The translations under genes and the position numbers were made by a program. Shown one piece after another: positions 1 to 13,100 of a DNA stretch of 64,000 nt. A model generated the notes under the pieces. The model ran no database searches and was not told the DNA's origin. It saw only the letters and a program-made list of their open reading frames with translations. The stretch covers positions 42,718,001-42,782,000 of the forward strand of contig OX579635.1 in the NCBI GenBank assembly GCA_951230915.1. The letters are read 5' to 3'. How positions within the stretch are numbered: position 1 is the stretch's first letter; the number at the start of each line of letters is the position of its first letter. Origin of the DNA: Antitrichia curtipendula (lineage: Eukaryota > Streptophyta > Bryopsida > Hypnales > Leucodontaceae).

Positions 1-1500
1 AAGACAAAGATTTATGTAATCTATACCCCTCGTAGATGTCACTTTCGCAGTTCAAAGTGGCCGCTCTGAAAATGGCATACGGAATATGCCATTTTAACGA
101 AATTGCCCATACATGTTTTTTTCTAAATATGTTGAAAGACAAAACTTCACCAAGTTCTGAAAGGGCTAGAAAAGCCTACATTTTGAAGTGGTGGCACATT
201 GAACTTAAAATAAGTGGGAACAATAACTCAAATTTTTTGGAACAATCATGTACTTAAACAAGTTAACTTAAGGATCCTATAATTGATATTTTAATGAAAA
301 AATATTGATGGAGATTTCTTATATTTCTTCTTCCCTATATCCAAAGTCCAATAAGGGGAAAAAAATGGGTTTACTAACTTTATTCCATCATGAAGTTTTT
401 TTTTGAGCTTATAGGAATTTACTCTAATTTGAATAAAAATTGATACATTATGATAAGGTGTATCAATTTCTCTTAAATTGTAATCACACAAATTCAAAGT
501 AGACATCTTAGAGATCACATAGGGGAAGGAAACACAACAATATCACTAATGGATTAAAAGATTATTATGTTTGGTCATGAAGGTGTTAAAATTGCAAAAG
601 TAATTTGAAGTCTTTCAATCCCCCTTTCACATATCTAATCTAAAAACTTTGTCAACAAAAAAATATGAAAAGAGAGGGCCTAACATGCATAACCCCATTA
701 TGTTGATGGCTTCTTAAAATGTACCTACAATTTTCTCAAATTAATTCGGAATGTGATTTTTTTGTCCTAGGTCTAGTATTTTGTCCAAGATCTACTCTTT
801 TTATCTAAGATCTAGTGTTTGTTGATCAACTGTGACAGGGCAGGTGTGTGCCGTTAGTTCAAGCATGCAAAGATGCTTCTCTCCTCTGCCGTTGTTGCCG
901 CCTCATACGACATTTACGTTTGTTGCTGCTATCTTCCAAGTTGTCCTTCAAGCTGTGCCCTAGTGAGTCGTTCACATTAGGCTTAGGTGTTAAGGTAGTG
1001 TGCTCTAAAAGCGCCCATCTTCTTGAAACCGCCCCTATTTTTAGGTGAAGAATGGAGATGGGGTGATCCCTAAATGGACCAGTTTAGCAATTGAATGCAT
1101 TGAGGAAAAATTGTTTTTCTATTGCAAGAGTCAGTCATTGTCTTTGATTTCTGCACATCTCTTTACAAGTTGCAAGTGGACAGATTTTGGAAGACCTATG
1201 GTCACAAATAGGTGCCTATGTCCTGAATCTTTGAAAATTCATAAGTAATTCAAAAATGCTTGGAAAAATACAAAACCACTTGTGCTAGGTACCATATCTA
1301 TTTTTCTTTCTCTGAAAAATGATCTAAAAATATTTTAGTCCACGAAAGCCTGTGAAAAAGGCGGACCAGCCCTTAAATGGTCGCTTTAAGAGCATACTAC
1401 CTTACTCCTACTTGTTTTCTAAAAGAGTAGCAATGGAGCTTGAGGGCTGAAATAATGATTTTGCAATTAGATTCATGTACAGAAATACAACAATGGAGAT
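1..1500. other. AT-rich spacer, no gene recognised
   Basis: Only short ORFs of 60-75 codons with no recognisable motif are present, on both strands. I see no splice-supported coding exon, RNA gene or clear repeat here. The stretch ends at the left terminus of an inverted-repeat element. Confidence 0.6.
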
Positions 1501-2453
1501 TTAACCCCTAAAGGACCAAACACTGTTTTTTGACAACATAGCATTTTTGGGCAGCTCACCACGAATGGAATTTTTATTTTTTTTCTTTGAAATTTTCACA
1601 CAAGATGTGCCCGAGGAGTAGCTTTAGGGCCCAACAATTTTCATAACTTTTGACCACATGGTTAAAAAGTTATGGTATGATATGTAGTTTTCATTGTTCG
1701 GCGGGCAGCCCGGGCAGCAAAAAAAACTTCTTTAAAAATCATTTTCTAGAGAAATAAAAATTTGAAATTGGTTCTCTAGATTTATGTGCACAAGGAAAGC
1801 TTTAAATCATTCCACTTTGATTTATGAGATGAAAGTTATGAGGAATTTTAGTTGTGGGTAGTTTGCGGGTAGTTATGGAATCTCTACTCTAAAATAAACT
1901 TTGAAGTCCTTTATTTAACTCAATTTTCAATATTTTTGGAAAAAAATATAAACACAAGGTGTAGATTGTTTATTACAACATTACAATCGTTTGGATTGGC
2001 ATTTTTCAATTCCATAATTAAATCCTTAACAATTTAGTGTTTTAAATCATTTTCTACTTCTTTCTACTTACTATTTTTTTCCTATATGTTGTACAATTCC
2101 AAATGATCTGAAATTTTTCAAGCATGTAGCTAACTTGCTTTGAAGAATGAATCCAAAGAGTTACCACCATTTTGGACATTTTTTCATACAAATGTGACCA
2201 TGTGAAGTGCAGCTGCCCGGTTTTTCGCAGGGACAAAAAAAGGGTTTTTGTCACTTCAAATGCTAATATCTTGCAATCTACACGGTGGAAATTTCTGAAA
2301 TTTTTTCCACATCTTCTCAAACTATTTTACTACAAAATCCTACGGTTACAAGTTTCCAAAAATGTTTTTTTTCCAAAATTTCGTACTTGTACTAGAAATG
2401 GCAGTTTTGGAGCGTTTTTTGTGAAAACATAGTCAAAAACCTTTAGGGGTTAA
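1501..2453. mobile_element. Non-autonomous TIR element flanked by TTAA
   Basis: The stretch begins TTAACCCCTAAAGG and ends with the exact reverse complement, CCTTTAGGGGTTAA. Read as a TTAA target duplication plus a 10-bp terminal inverted repeat (CCCCTAAAGG), this is the signature of a piggyBac-type insertion; read differently, the TTAA may belong to a 14-bp inverted repeat. The interior is AT-rich with two pyrimidine/purine-rich blocks and a small hairpin near 1640-1673, and has no long ORF, so it would be a MITE-sized (953 bp) passive copy. Family assignment is inference from the TTAA and the CCC-rich end only. Confidence 0.6.
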
Positions 2454-2706
2454 CGCTTGCTTTGAGAAACATTATTCTGCAAGGTTTTGAGGTATGGACA
2501 GCACAAAGCTTTCTAGGTTAAGGTCGTTGTTCTCTTTGGTACAATGAATAAGCAAACTTCCGTTTTAGTTTTCTAAAAATAACATGTCTTGAGAAGACTG
2601 AAGTTACTATATAGAAGGCCTCATTGTCATTGGGAAGACAGTGTCACTAAGTTTGACAGAAGAAAGACAGAATTCAGCAAACATGGATCATCATGGATTG
2701 GAGGTA

Positions 2707-3198
2707 AGGTAAAACAGCCCATTACGGACCTTTTACCCATTACGGACTCTTAGGAATGACCCCATTATGATTTTCTTTTAATGAATCATGGTTTTCTTCT
2801 GGTGAATTAAATCTGCGCCACAATCAATGGGTTAGGTATCAGGAATGGAGTAATTAGTAACCACAATAGGAACTTCCAGCTTTTTAGTGTTAATTCATTG
2901 TAGGAAGTGATTTTTTCAGGCCTTCTGTTTTAGAAAATATTGTGACCGCAATAGGTGAGTTAGATGAGTGTTATGGATATAATTTTTGTTGGTTTTGGGG
3001 TAGTCTACAGGCTCTTTTAGCCATGATGGGCAGAACGCTTCAAAAATTTATAACAAATTCACACTTTATCGAAAAAATATAATTTCAATTGCTCTCACCA
3101 TTTCTATCACTTGTCTTTGTATGAGAAAAAAATTTAAAAATTTCAGTAATGACATGAAGGCAAACCCCCCATTTGGTCCGTAATGGGCTGTTTTACCT
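2707..3198. mobile_element. Stowaway/mariner-like MITE with TA target duplication
   Basis: A 24-bp perfect terminal inverted repeat (starting AGGTAAAACAGCCC at 2707-2730, mirrored at 3175-3198) is flanked on both sides by the dinucleotide TA (2705-2706 and 3199-3200). The 492-bp length, absence of an ORF and TA duplication fit a Tc1/mariner-derived MITE. The inner part of the left repeat is partly duplicated just inside (CCATTACGGAC recurs at about 2738-2748). Which autonomous family mobilised it cannot be told from the window. Confidence 0.75.
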
Positions 3199-4119
3199 TA
3201 TAGGATCCTTTGCCTTGAAGGAACGTTGACGTTTCGAAGGAGCAATGTGAATGCTCATTGTTTTTTGAGCGACTTCAAGAAAGCAGTGAAGGCTTTCAAA
3301 CTTTAACTAGTTGATTTGTCCCGCACATTGAGCTAAAGAGGAAGAATTCCTGATAGTCTCATGAACCTCTTTATGTTGTACTTGATGACTAGTTTTCATA
3401 CGTACGGCAGATGTTATGCTTGTCCTTCTGAATATCAATATTGAAGTGAATGTGATGATGCAGATGTTGGAGTATTTCTTGACTGCTTTTTGTACAATTT
3501 TGGAAATCTCAGTGCTTGGTGTAATGGTGTTCAGTTGATGCGATTGCAGATCAAGAGAGCATGTCGGTTAGAATTTGTGGCGAGCGTACAAGCCTAGATG
3601 AATGCCTTCTTGTATACAATTTTGGGGCAAAGCAATACGTTGGCTACTCTTTTTGAAAAAAGCTAACAAGAACATCAAAGTGGCCTTGAGGACTTCATGA
3701 CTCGATATTTCAGAGTAAGTTATGTATCCAGTTTGCCGATGAAGGAGGCACATGTTCTCTTCCTTATGTTTGGTCGTTGTACTTGTTTGTATGTTTGTTA
3801 TAGGATCTCTCACTGTAGGAGGTATTCAAACCTTCCCCGATATGATTTGAGATGTTCAATTCATGTTTAAGCTAAATTCAGCATTTTGCAGTCCCGTTCG
3901 AGGATTACTCTGTGCAAAATATCCTTAGACTGATTGGACATAGTTGTAGTGCTCAATTTGGCTTGTAGAAAGAGAGAGCAAGCAACCGTCTCTACTATCT
4001 ACATACCATCGATTTTCAATACTGCGTCAGTATTGCAACAATACTGTACTGTTAATTGACTGCTGCAATATTGCAAGTAGTATTGTTATCAATCATTTGG
4101 CCACCGAGGTGCCTTGCAG
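3199..4119. other. Spacer, no gene recognised
   Basis: No convincing coding exon. Around 4020-4100 there is a cluster of CAATATTG/CAATACTG-like short inverted motifs. Otherwise I see nothing in it. Confidence 0.5.
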
Positions 4120-4750
4120 GGAATCTGGTTTTAGACTTGGGGTTTGTGTATTCGGGCGGAGGTGGTAAAATTGTGCTCTTGGTTCATGTGTTTGTGTTCG
4201 GGTGTGTGTATGAATTTTATATTTTCGGGTGTGCGTGTTGGAGTGTGTGGTGATTTCGTAGCATTTGGGAGGGATCTGCAGTAGGTCAATGTACTGGCTG
4301 GTGTACATTCTGAAGCTGCAACTAGTATGCTTGTTTGGGGTGTGCATTCGGGAGCTGCTGCGGGAGTTGGTGTGCTTGTCTGGAGGGAGGGATTCCGGAA
4401 GCTGATGTACTTGTTCGAGGTGGTGGTTTTGGAAGCTGAACAAGTGTGCGGGTTCGAGGAAAAATGTTGTAATTCTCAACAACTGTGCGCGGGGGATGGG
4501 GTGGATTTTTGAGAGCTGATTGCAGGTGTGTGTTCGGGGTAGGGTAGGGGGATTTTTGGAATTCAGGTGTGCGTGTGGGGGAATTTTTGGGAGCTGCAGC
4601 AGGCAGCTCGTATTTGAGGGGTGTGGATTTCCGGCAGGTGTGCGTGTTCTTACAAGCAATGGGATCTGTAGTAGTCTGGTGTGCGTGTTCAAGGGGTGGG
4701 GGTTGATTTTGTAGCATGTAAAGGATCTGGCGTATTTGGAGGGGGGTGAA
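4120..4750. repeat. Degenerate GT/GGG-rich minisatellite
   Basis: About ten imperfect copies of a roughly 35-60 bp unit follow each other, each starting GTGTGCGTGTTCG-like, then a G-run, then GATTTTTGGGAGCTG-like sequence. The strong strand bias (plus strand G/T, minus strand C/A) opens long meaningless frames on both strands (for example 4093-4692 and 4322-4864 on the minus strand), which I do not regard as genes. Confidence 0.7.
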
Positions 4751-6886
4751 TTTTGTTGTGGACCAACCGATCAACCCTATCCCGGAGTGCGCGCTTGCTG
4801 AAGGAAACATTGAGCTTTCAATGTGAATTTGAATATCTATCTGTGCTTGGCTTTTTGTTTGCAATTTGTGCTAAAATTCCTGCTTACTTGCTTTGGTTTT
4901 TTTCATGCGCTTGGGTTTGCACTATTGCTATTGAGGTTTAGTTGTGGGTTTAGTTGAGAGATTGCTTGAATCAAAAAATTGGTTCAATTGTTTGTGAACA
5001 ATGCTTTGTTGTTTCTGATGAATGGTTTTGGACTTAGCATGAGCAACGAAGGAAACTGGCACACAAAGAAATCTCCATTTTTTCACAAACTATAAAAGAA
5101 ATTCACAATTTTAGCCAATAAGACCACTGGAAATTAGCCCTTTGAATACACTGAATTAGCACACTTGTTTTAAGATGTGTTCTACACGACCAAAAAAAAT
5201 TAATGCATAATTTCCACCTGTTTTTTTTCAGAATTTGTTGGGTGCAACTGCATAGAGCCAGCAAACCATTCATCACAAACATCCTAACCAAGTATGTTAT
5301 GAAACCACGAGTGGAAAATCCATAGATGGCAATAAGTCTAGCTAAAGCTTGAAATCAACAAGCAATTTGGTGCAAGCTATTTGGTGCAAACCATCTTGGC
5401 CTCAAGGTTGGTTGACATTGTACTTTTGTATACGCTTGACAGTTACGCTTCTTCTATTTTCCTCCCAAGTTGGTTTCTTTACAAGTGCCATCTATCAATT
5501 TCTATTTGTGAGACTTTATTATCTTTAATCATGCAATAGGTTTTGAGATCATTGTTTTCCTCTAGACGTCAATGTGTTACAAGGTTGGAACATTACCTCC
5601 TAGTAAATAGTAGGACTCCTTCATTTTCATCACACTTCTAATATACTGGTTTATTTTTTAGATTGTTCCATTGTTATTGTATACTTGTTGTAAATTAGTG
5701 AAAGCACTTTAGCCTATGCTTTGCCCAAAAAGGAGTTTAATGTAACTGAGTTTTTTTTCTTTGCTATATGAGAGCAGAGGGGAAGGTGAATAAGGCAATC
5801 AAAGATAATCTTGGAGTGGTGGTTCAAGGCATGTTCAATGCTGCAGTTGGGGCCTGTGATGTTCAAAGCAAATTTTTGTTTTGTGAAGGATTAGTAAGTG
5901 CCTTGTGTAGCTGCTATTAAATAATTGTATCTAAAAAACATTCAAAATCATTAAGGCTGCGTTGTTGCATTCATTTCTTTGTAAATCTCTTTGACATTAA
6001 TGATGAGAAATTTGGATGGAACAAGATGTGACAAAGGCTTCCATAGGTGAATTTGATGATCTTCACTTAATAAACATTTGTTGCCTAATTTGCTTCTATA
6101 TGAACAGGTTTAATTTTGACCTACTTTATGAGATCTTAGTTATGAGGACTTAGATGCAACCCTAATTGAAGTCCAATGGTTTTGAATTAGAATAGTTTTA
6201 TGTTTATGGCTCTACCACGTGCATTAAAAAGCAAATGCATCAATTATGCCTTGGTTGTGTGTTCTATACAATATTTGAATGTTAGCATGCCGATATTCTT
6301 GTAATATGTTGTGGACTAATAGCAAACTGATCTAAAGGTTGAAATCTGATTGCAAGCATTTTGTGTATAAATGTGCAGGCCTTGTGAGGACCTTCACTAC
6401 CCAATTGTTGAATAGTTTATTACTTAAACGATAGGGCTTGAGTTTCATTGTTTTAGCAACGATAGGGAAGGTCTTGAAGGTTAGTTTGCTTATTCCTTCT
6501 ATACGCTCACTTTTCTTATGTTGCAATGCACTTGTTGTCATTTTGAATTTGTTAAAAGTATCACCATGTGTTGAAAGGGACTATCGGAGCAATGGTTATA
6601 CATTCTAGGGGGCCTCGGCTGAGGAGTATTGTGACATGCGTTTGCAGTGCTTCAATATATTTTGAGGCTCTTTAGAGTAGAGCCATTTTTCAAAGTGTGG
6701 AAATGGGGCGTTGCATCAGTTGAGTGATTTTCCAATTAAATTTGGAAGTTACAAAATACTTTTAAGCATATTTTTTTTCACACTTTTAAAATTTTTCTCT
6801 AATTCCAACGAATTAAAGACAATCATGACCAATGTGGCATATGATGATGTTTTAGTTCATATTTTTGACTTTGTTATATATGTAGG
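4751..6886. other. AT-rich spacer with one exon-like stretch
   Basis: Mostly AT-rich sequence without features. One stretch on the plus strand, about 5768-5892, reads as an open, coding-like segment (starting MRAEGKVNKAIK, ending KFLFCEGL) followed by a GTAAGT donor-like site; it could be a lone exon of an unrecognised gene. Nothing else stands out. Confidence 0.3.
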
Positions 6887-7318
6887 ATGGCAAAGCAGAG
6901 CAGGTCCAAGGCAAAGAAAAAAAGGATACAATTGGAGAAAGAGGCTGGTATAGAAGATTCAAGCAAGCATCTATGCTTGTTTTGTAGATGCTCCATGCCG
7001 AATTTAGATGCCTCCATTAACAATCACTATGTAGGGAAAATGCATTGTCGGTTGGAGAAGTTGCACCTTTACATTTTTTTTTTTTCAAGAATAGAGCATG
7101 TTTCCCATTGTAGGAGAAAGACCTATAGTTGTAAAGAGTATAGGAAAAGTGGCATTGCTGATGTAAAAAAAATACAAGAGCATCTTTTTGATGTACACCT
7201 TGTAGGTCTCCCTAAAAAGAATCCTAACATGGTGTTAGGATCTCAATTTTGGTATTCAAGAGGTAAAAAACCTAATGTGATACACCATGTTCAGAGGGTT
7301 AGGCCCAAGGTATATTGA
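6887..7318 (+). CDS. Small basic C2H2-like zinc-finger protein, uncharacterised
   Basis: A 143-codon frame opens with ATG and a strongly basic N-terminus (KQSRSKAKKKR, residues 3-13), likely nuclear-directing. Residues about 30-53 hold C-x2-C-x13-H-x5-H (CLFC...H...H), the spacing of a matrin/U1-type C2H2 finger. A second cluster (C-x6-C ... H-x4-H, about residues 79-113) could bind another zinc. I do not recognise the family. It may be one exon of a larger gene: exon-like pieces lie downstream (9049-9222, 9405-9497). A pyrimidine tract and AG inside it (about 7068-7119) could also be an intron end, so the exact gene model is open. A foldback repeat starts 115 bp after the stop. Confidence 0.4.
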   Translation: MAKQSRSKAKKKRIQLEKEAGIEDSSKHLCLFCRCSMPNLDASINNHYVGKMHCRLEKLHLYIFFFSRIEHVSHCRRKTYSCKEYRKSGIADVKKIQEHLFDVHLVGLPKKNPNMVLGSQFWYSRGKKPNVIHHVQRVRPKVY

Positions 7319-7432
7319 GCTAGGGAGTATGTATTGGGGGAGGAGCATGTCAGCTTTGAATATGTTGTTTCTTCCACATTGTGTGTTGATTCCACATAGG
7401 GTAGATTTCATTTTGCTTGTAAATGGCCGGTT

Positions 7433-7604
7433 CAGTTGTAGTGCCTTTATAGCCATGACTGCCATATCACAATTCTCACAATTTTATGTATCAAAGCATA
7501 TAATAATATATTATGTTCTTTGTGGTTTTCACTCAGTTGTAGTGCCTTTATAGCCATGACTAAATTGTGATATGGTAGTCATGGCTATAAAGGCACTACA
7601 ACTG
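7433..7604. repeat. Foldback element with 42-bp arms
   Basis: The arm at 7433-7474 (starting CAGTTGTAGTGCCTTTATAG) is the reverse complement of 7563-7604 with one mismatch. The first 27 bases are also repeated directly at 7534-7560, so the right arm can pair with either copy, giving two alternative hairpins. No target duplication is obvious. Confidence 0.8.
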
Positions 7605-10132
7605 TCTATTTTTGTACAGACTTAATTATATAAATATTTTTAATTTGTTTTAAAATGAAATTTGAACCTGTAACTTCAAAAATACCCATAAAATAAAAAA
7701 TTTGCATTTCAGTTAGCATTTGAATTTTTTTGGATTAGTCAAAATTGTGGATGATTTGTGACTTATGAAAAATGCATAGGATCTAATTATGAAAAGCTCA
7801 ATACTTTTTCCAAATATTTTTTTTTTCTACTGAAGACTAGGCAGATTCAAAATACCTTGTGCTATTTCCTACATAATTTTTATCTGACAATAACAACTTT
7901 AGTTTTAAATGTTAAAATTAAATGATTGCCCAATATAATTTGCTAAAATGCATAGTCATTTGGAAAAAAATTGTTTTTCTTCTAGCTATATAGTGTAGCT
8001 CAAAATCAACCTAAAAACAATAAATGGTCATTTTAATACTTAGGAACTAATGTAAATTTAATTTAATTTAATTAGAATTAATTAATCCATACAAAGAACT
8101 TTTTATTTAATCTATGTTTTTCAATTTTTTACCAATAATGGTATGTCTAAAAAAGGTGACATATCATATAGGATTTTTTAAATAAACAATGAATGATTCC
8201 TACACTATGAACACTCTAAGCAACCTATTAGATGAAAAAGTTCCTATATATTACAATATACTGCTATGGTATGATGTTTTTTAATTTCTTTCAAATTTCA
8301 AATTTCAAATGCCAAGTAGTCTAAAATATATTTTAAATATAGATCTTTAGTATGTACTGTATACTATGGCAGGGCTAGTAGTCATTCAAACTTCAATACA
8401 ACTACAATACTTTTTGTGTACTATACATGTAGGATTGGATCTCTGTATTGTAGACATGTCAATACATTTGCAAAATACAATTTTTTTGGCCTGCGCTATA
8501 ATAGGCATCTACACATTGGATGTCACAAATACCAAATCCTTTATGTGACACACCTTAATACTATTTGTTTCCTTTTGGGACACCTATTTGTTTAAAAAGG
8601 TCATGTGTTAACTATTAGTAGTTTTCACATCTCTATAGCATCTATTCTTTTATGGGTGAAGATGGAGCATTTAAAGCTCCTAATTTACACTAACTATAGG
8701 CCCCTACAATAAAAACTAACAATATAGAGGTTGCTCCATCATCCCAACTCTGCTTTTGAGAAAATGTAGATTTTCATTAATTGAAGTTTGATTTATTATG
8801 CACAAGTTATTGTTTGAAAATATTGACTCCATGTTTGGATTATTTCTATTGTCTATTACAAGCAATGGATACCTTCAATTGTTTCTAGAATTAAACGTAT
8901 CTCATGGCAACATTATTTTGAATTGTTGGATGTTTCAAATCATTTATATCTACATCTCAGGACTTCAATTCTATTGGCTCCATTATAGTGGTTTGATTTT
9001 TTATAATTACATTTGTGCTCTATGCTCCATGCTCCATTAGGATTTGAAATGGCACAACGGGTGTCACAAGAAGCACGGGTTACATTTAAACAAGCTAGCA
9101 ATGGTAGAAGACAACAATTGCCCCATCCAAGGACTGAAAGCCAATGTCTTATTGTTGAAGAGCATGCAACGTTGTTGTTGCAGGAAGCTTGCCGTCTTAG
9201 AAGTAGTAAACAACAAACATAAAACCTAATTTTGTCTTCACTTATTCTACCTACCCTACCGGAATGTAAAATTTTATGTCCATTACTTATACCAAAACAT
9301 ATAAAAGATGGTGATGTTATGTCTATTGATGTTATGTCTATCTACTACTAAATTATTGTACATTAACTTAAAAATATAAGAGATAATATTTGTTGATTTT
9401 ATTGATGCCAAGTGATGACTTCAACTTTGACAATGGTGGTGAGCGAGGATTTCCAGATCTTGAACATGGAAGATTTGGCAACAAAGCTAGTATATGAGTG
9501 TAGAGCGTAGAGCATAACTGAATTTAAGTTGGAATTAAAAAAAAATTCAAAATATTATTAATGTTTCTAAAACATAGTAATTTATTAGGGAGTATTTAAA
9601 AATTTGGCAAGATTTTTTAAATTATTTATTTGAAACCTATAATTGTGGACCTAAGACCGTGTGTAATAAGATATTTTAGAATTTTTTAATATAAAGCTAT
9701 GATTCTGCTATTGTGTTTATTTATTCTAAATATTTTTTAGAAATACAAAGAATTAATGAAAATAAATTATCCCCAGAAATGGTACAAAGAGGTCCAAAAT
9801 ATTGATTGTAGTAAGTCTATGGAAATCTGAAAGGATCAAAACAATTATAGGGTTCATAGGGTTTCACACTACCAATAACAACATTCCCACCTAATATATA
9901 TGTCACATTAATTTTGGGAGGGAATCTCTCAATAAATCATGCCAAAAGTGAAAAAAAGAAAAAAAACATTCAAATACAATGTACACAAAAACAATAATAT
10001 TAAAAATTAAGTAGTGGCCCTTTTGTCTCATTACATACATAAAATGAATTGTAATATCCGGGTGTTATATAAGAAGCACAATCTGATTTGCCTCTTCACT
10101 GGCCAAGTGTATGGGTCACTAATGACACTCAC
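7605..10132. other. AT-rich spacer with weak exon-like ORFs
   Basis: Very AT-rich. Two short plus-strand ORFs look slightly coding-like: 9049-9222 (57 codons, starting MAQRVSQEARVTF, polar and arginine-rich; a second open frame overlaps it, so the frame is uncertain) and 9405-9497 (30 codons, acidic/glycine-rich, MPSDDFNFDNGGERG). They may be end exons of the gene at 6887 but I cannot prove it. No other feature. Confidence 0.3.
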
Positions 10133-13100
10133 CTATACATTACTTTTGCACCTCAAAATGCCACTTTCAAGAATGCATTTGAGCTCATTCAAGCTAAAGC
10201 TTGGAGCATGAATGAAAACATCTACCTCTGCATCAAGGTGGCATATGACAACAAATATGAAATACAAGTGCTTGCAATTTGCCCATTGCCTTCTCTTTCC
10301 TAGTACCTTTGTTGAAGTCTCCTTGAAATTAGGACAAGTGCATTCAGGAAATGAATCTATTGTCAATACATATTGTTGAATATTAGGCGGTATATCTTAA
10401 TTAAGCATTATGATGCATCCAAATTCAGGATGCGGTATCATAGTTACCTGATGAACAGTGGCCTTCAAAGTAAGTGTAGAAGCACAATTATTTGCTTGTT
10501 TGGTTATTGGCGCATTAGGATTTCTACGGATTTTTTTGCCAAACCTTGTATTAGAATGCTTTGCAAGAGAAGCTGGGACTTGGAATCCAGATACATCAGG
10601 AGGTAGTTCATGATCTCCAAACAACCTCTTCGGAGAAATTTCAACACACTCGGGAAGACGAAATCCTACATTCTGAAGGTCCATAATCTTTTTTTGCATT
10701 AGATTAGTTCCAAACTTCACTGGCCAAATGCTAGGCACTTCAGGTTTAGAAAGAACCCATTTTTGCCTTGAACCTTTGACGCAACGCTCAATGTCATCGT
10801 TGCAGAAGAATAATTGCATCACTTCAATCCTATTTTTCTTATAATTGTTTATGTTGCCTATATAAGTTGGTGCTACCGTTCCTTTATTGCCTTGCACAAT
10901 TTTTGCAACACGCTTTTTTTTTGTCAAAGCTTGTTGGGCAAAGCATGCCTTAGCTGATGTCTTTGGCAATTGCACAATATGCCACTATGACTCATCACAA
11001 GAAATTTCTTTGACTGTTGTTACTCGAGGTGCCTTTGATATTGTTGCTATGTTCTTTGGTCCAAGTGACACTAACATTTCTACATCTTCTTCACTTTCAT
11101 TGAGTAAAGGTCCTTCAGAGATTGTTTCCAAAGGAATCCTAGAAGAACTTGCTTTTGTGGTCCTTGGTCCTTGACGTGATTGAGAGTAACTTACTTTGTC
11201 GGGACGGTGGAAATCGTATTCAGATTCTAGCAACAAATTTGGCATCTGCTTTTGAGATCCAAAAATCTCTTCACCTTCAAAGTGGGGATCCCTAGTATAG
11301 TATTCTCCAGCCCTTGGTACTTTTGCCATTGCATCATTAAGACCTTTAGGATTTCCAGTACGTTGGGCATACCTCTGTGTGATACGAAGCATAAATTCTT
11401 CCTTACCAGGACCTATGCCTGGGTTGTTTCCTTTTAGAAATTGATGATATTGAACCATCTGCATAAATGCCCTCACATAGTCATCAATAGTAGCAACGTA
11501 CAAATCATTCCCTTGATTTCCAAATTGTTGCAGTCATTTATTATGGACAGTCTTAATAAGGTTGCAAGAGGACATTTTTGCAAGCTCATTAGCTGGAAGA
11601 TCCTGTATCAAGAAACATGGATTAGAAGAAGATAGTATGAAATGCATTGATGTTGCAGAATGATTTGTACATTTCATCAATTAGAACAAAGAAATTATGT
11701 AAATGTCATGGAATCTACAAATTTTGAATGGAAATTCTAAATTATAAGGGCATACAATTGAAAACAACATGCACAATTGTTGGCTAATATGGTACTACAT
11801 ATAGATTCAATAGGGAAATTGCAGAATCTCACAATTTGTATAAATCCTCCCCACTGTCTGTATCAAAAATGCCAAAATGCTAACCACAATTCCAGCCTTT
11901 GGAGGCCTTCTTCAATCGTCACTCCAGAAGAGTGCCACCATGATCAAATGGCGTGATATCGGATCTAAGAGTCAGCAGATGATGTTGCATCTTTGCATTG
12001 CTTACACAACTTCCGATGTTGATCTTGAAGGTCGGCACGAATATCTACCTTCGTATGTTTTTCTATGGATTAAGTCCAATGGAAGAGACATATGCGCTCT
12101 TGATTGAGCATCGGCTTGGATGGATCACCACTCCCATAGATGATTCTCACCGCATTCCAGTTAGCTTGCGCACTGTCAACCATAAATCCCTTGAAACAAG
12201 GCAAGGGGATATCATGTTTGGCCATAACGACGTTCAAATTATTCCAAAAATTGCTTTAAGCAATAGAATCCTCAGTTTGCAGGTGTGAGCCCTCAAGTTA
12301 GCACTTGGAGCTTCGGGATTATTTTTCGCGATTTTGTGTTAAGCTTTTAGTCTCAACTCATGTAAAAGAATATGAATTAGTTAGTTGAGAAGAATTTGAT
12401 AAGCAGTACCTACCAGATTGGTGAGGAGTCTCCTAAAATTGGAGAAAACACAAATACTCTACTTATTCATATTTTAGAACCTAGTTAAGAGCCTGAGAGT
12501 TTAGATTAGTAGTTTCGAGAAAAGTGAGGATATGAGAATTAGCCAGTTCTAGTGTTTTGTCCATGTAAAACTATGCCTGTAGAATGCATGTGACAGCCTG
12601 ACTAAAGTTTAAAAGTTCAGTTTACAGATTTAGAAGTCTTAGATTCAATTCACAGAGAATTTAGGTTAGTTTATGAAAGTCTTGCAGGTATTTAAGATAT
12701 GAATCCGAATGCAAAGTAGACAAATGGCAGGGTGATTGGAGCTTACAAAAAGGTGCTTTTAGGAAAAAGCATGCCAAGAGATCAACATCGGAATTAATCA
12801 TCTGCAATAAACCCAGTACCAAATGCTTTCCCCTTCAAGTGGAAATTAACAAGGAATTACTAATTTTAGACTCTTTATGCATAATACAATTAGAGATTTG
12901 ATTTTACCCATAGCTTTAGAAAATGTCTTAGAGGTTTTCCCAAAAGTTTCGGAATTTTACAAAACTCCACAATGACTCCATGAGAAGTCAATCGCCTTTG
13001 AAACTGATGGTAATTTCATAGAAATTACCCAGAGTGCAATAAAATCTCATTAAAAATTAGATTAGAGTTTTGTGTGCCAAATAACCGACTTGTCAAGTTT

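Noticed and set aside
3568..3813. 81-codon minus-strand frame
   Set aside because: No motif, no splice context, no homologous piece elsewhere in the window; length is not unusual by chance.
4093..4864. Minus-strand frames of 199 and 180 codons rich in His, Thr and Pro
   Set aside because: They result from the strand bias of a degenerate GT-rich minisatellite; composition is low-complexity and two frames are open at once.
11877..12288. Two overlapping plus-strand frames (76 and 96 codons)
   Set aside because: The minus strand of this stretch carries the MULE-type transposase segment (DSAQANWN, CLFHW); the plus frames are its shadows.
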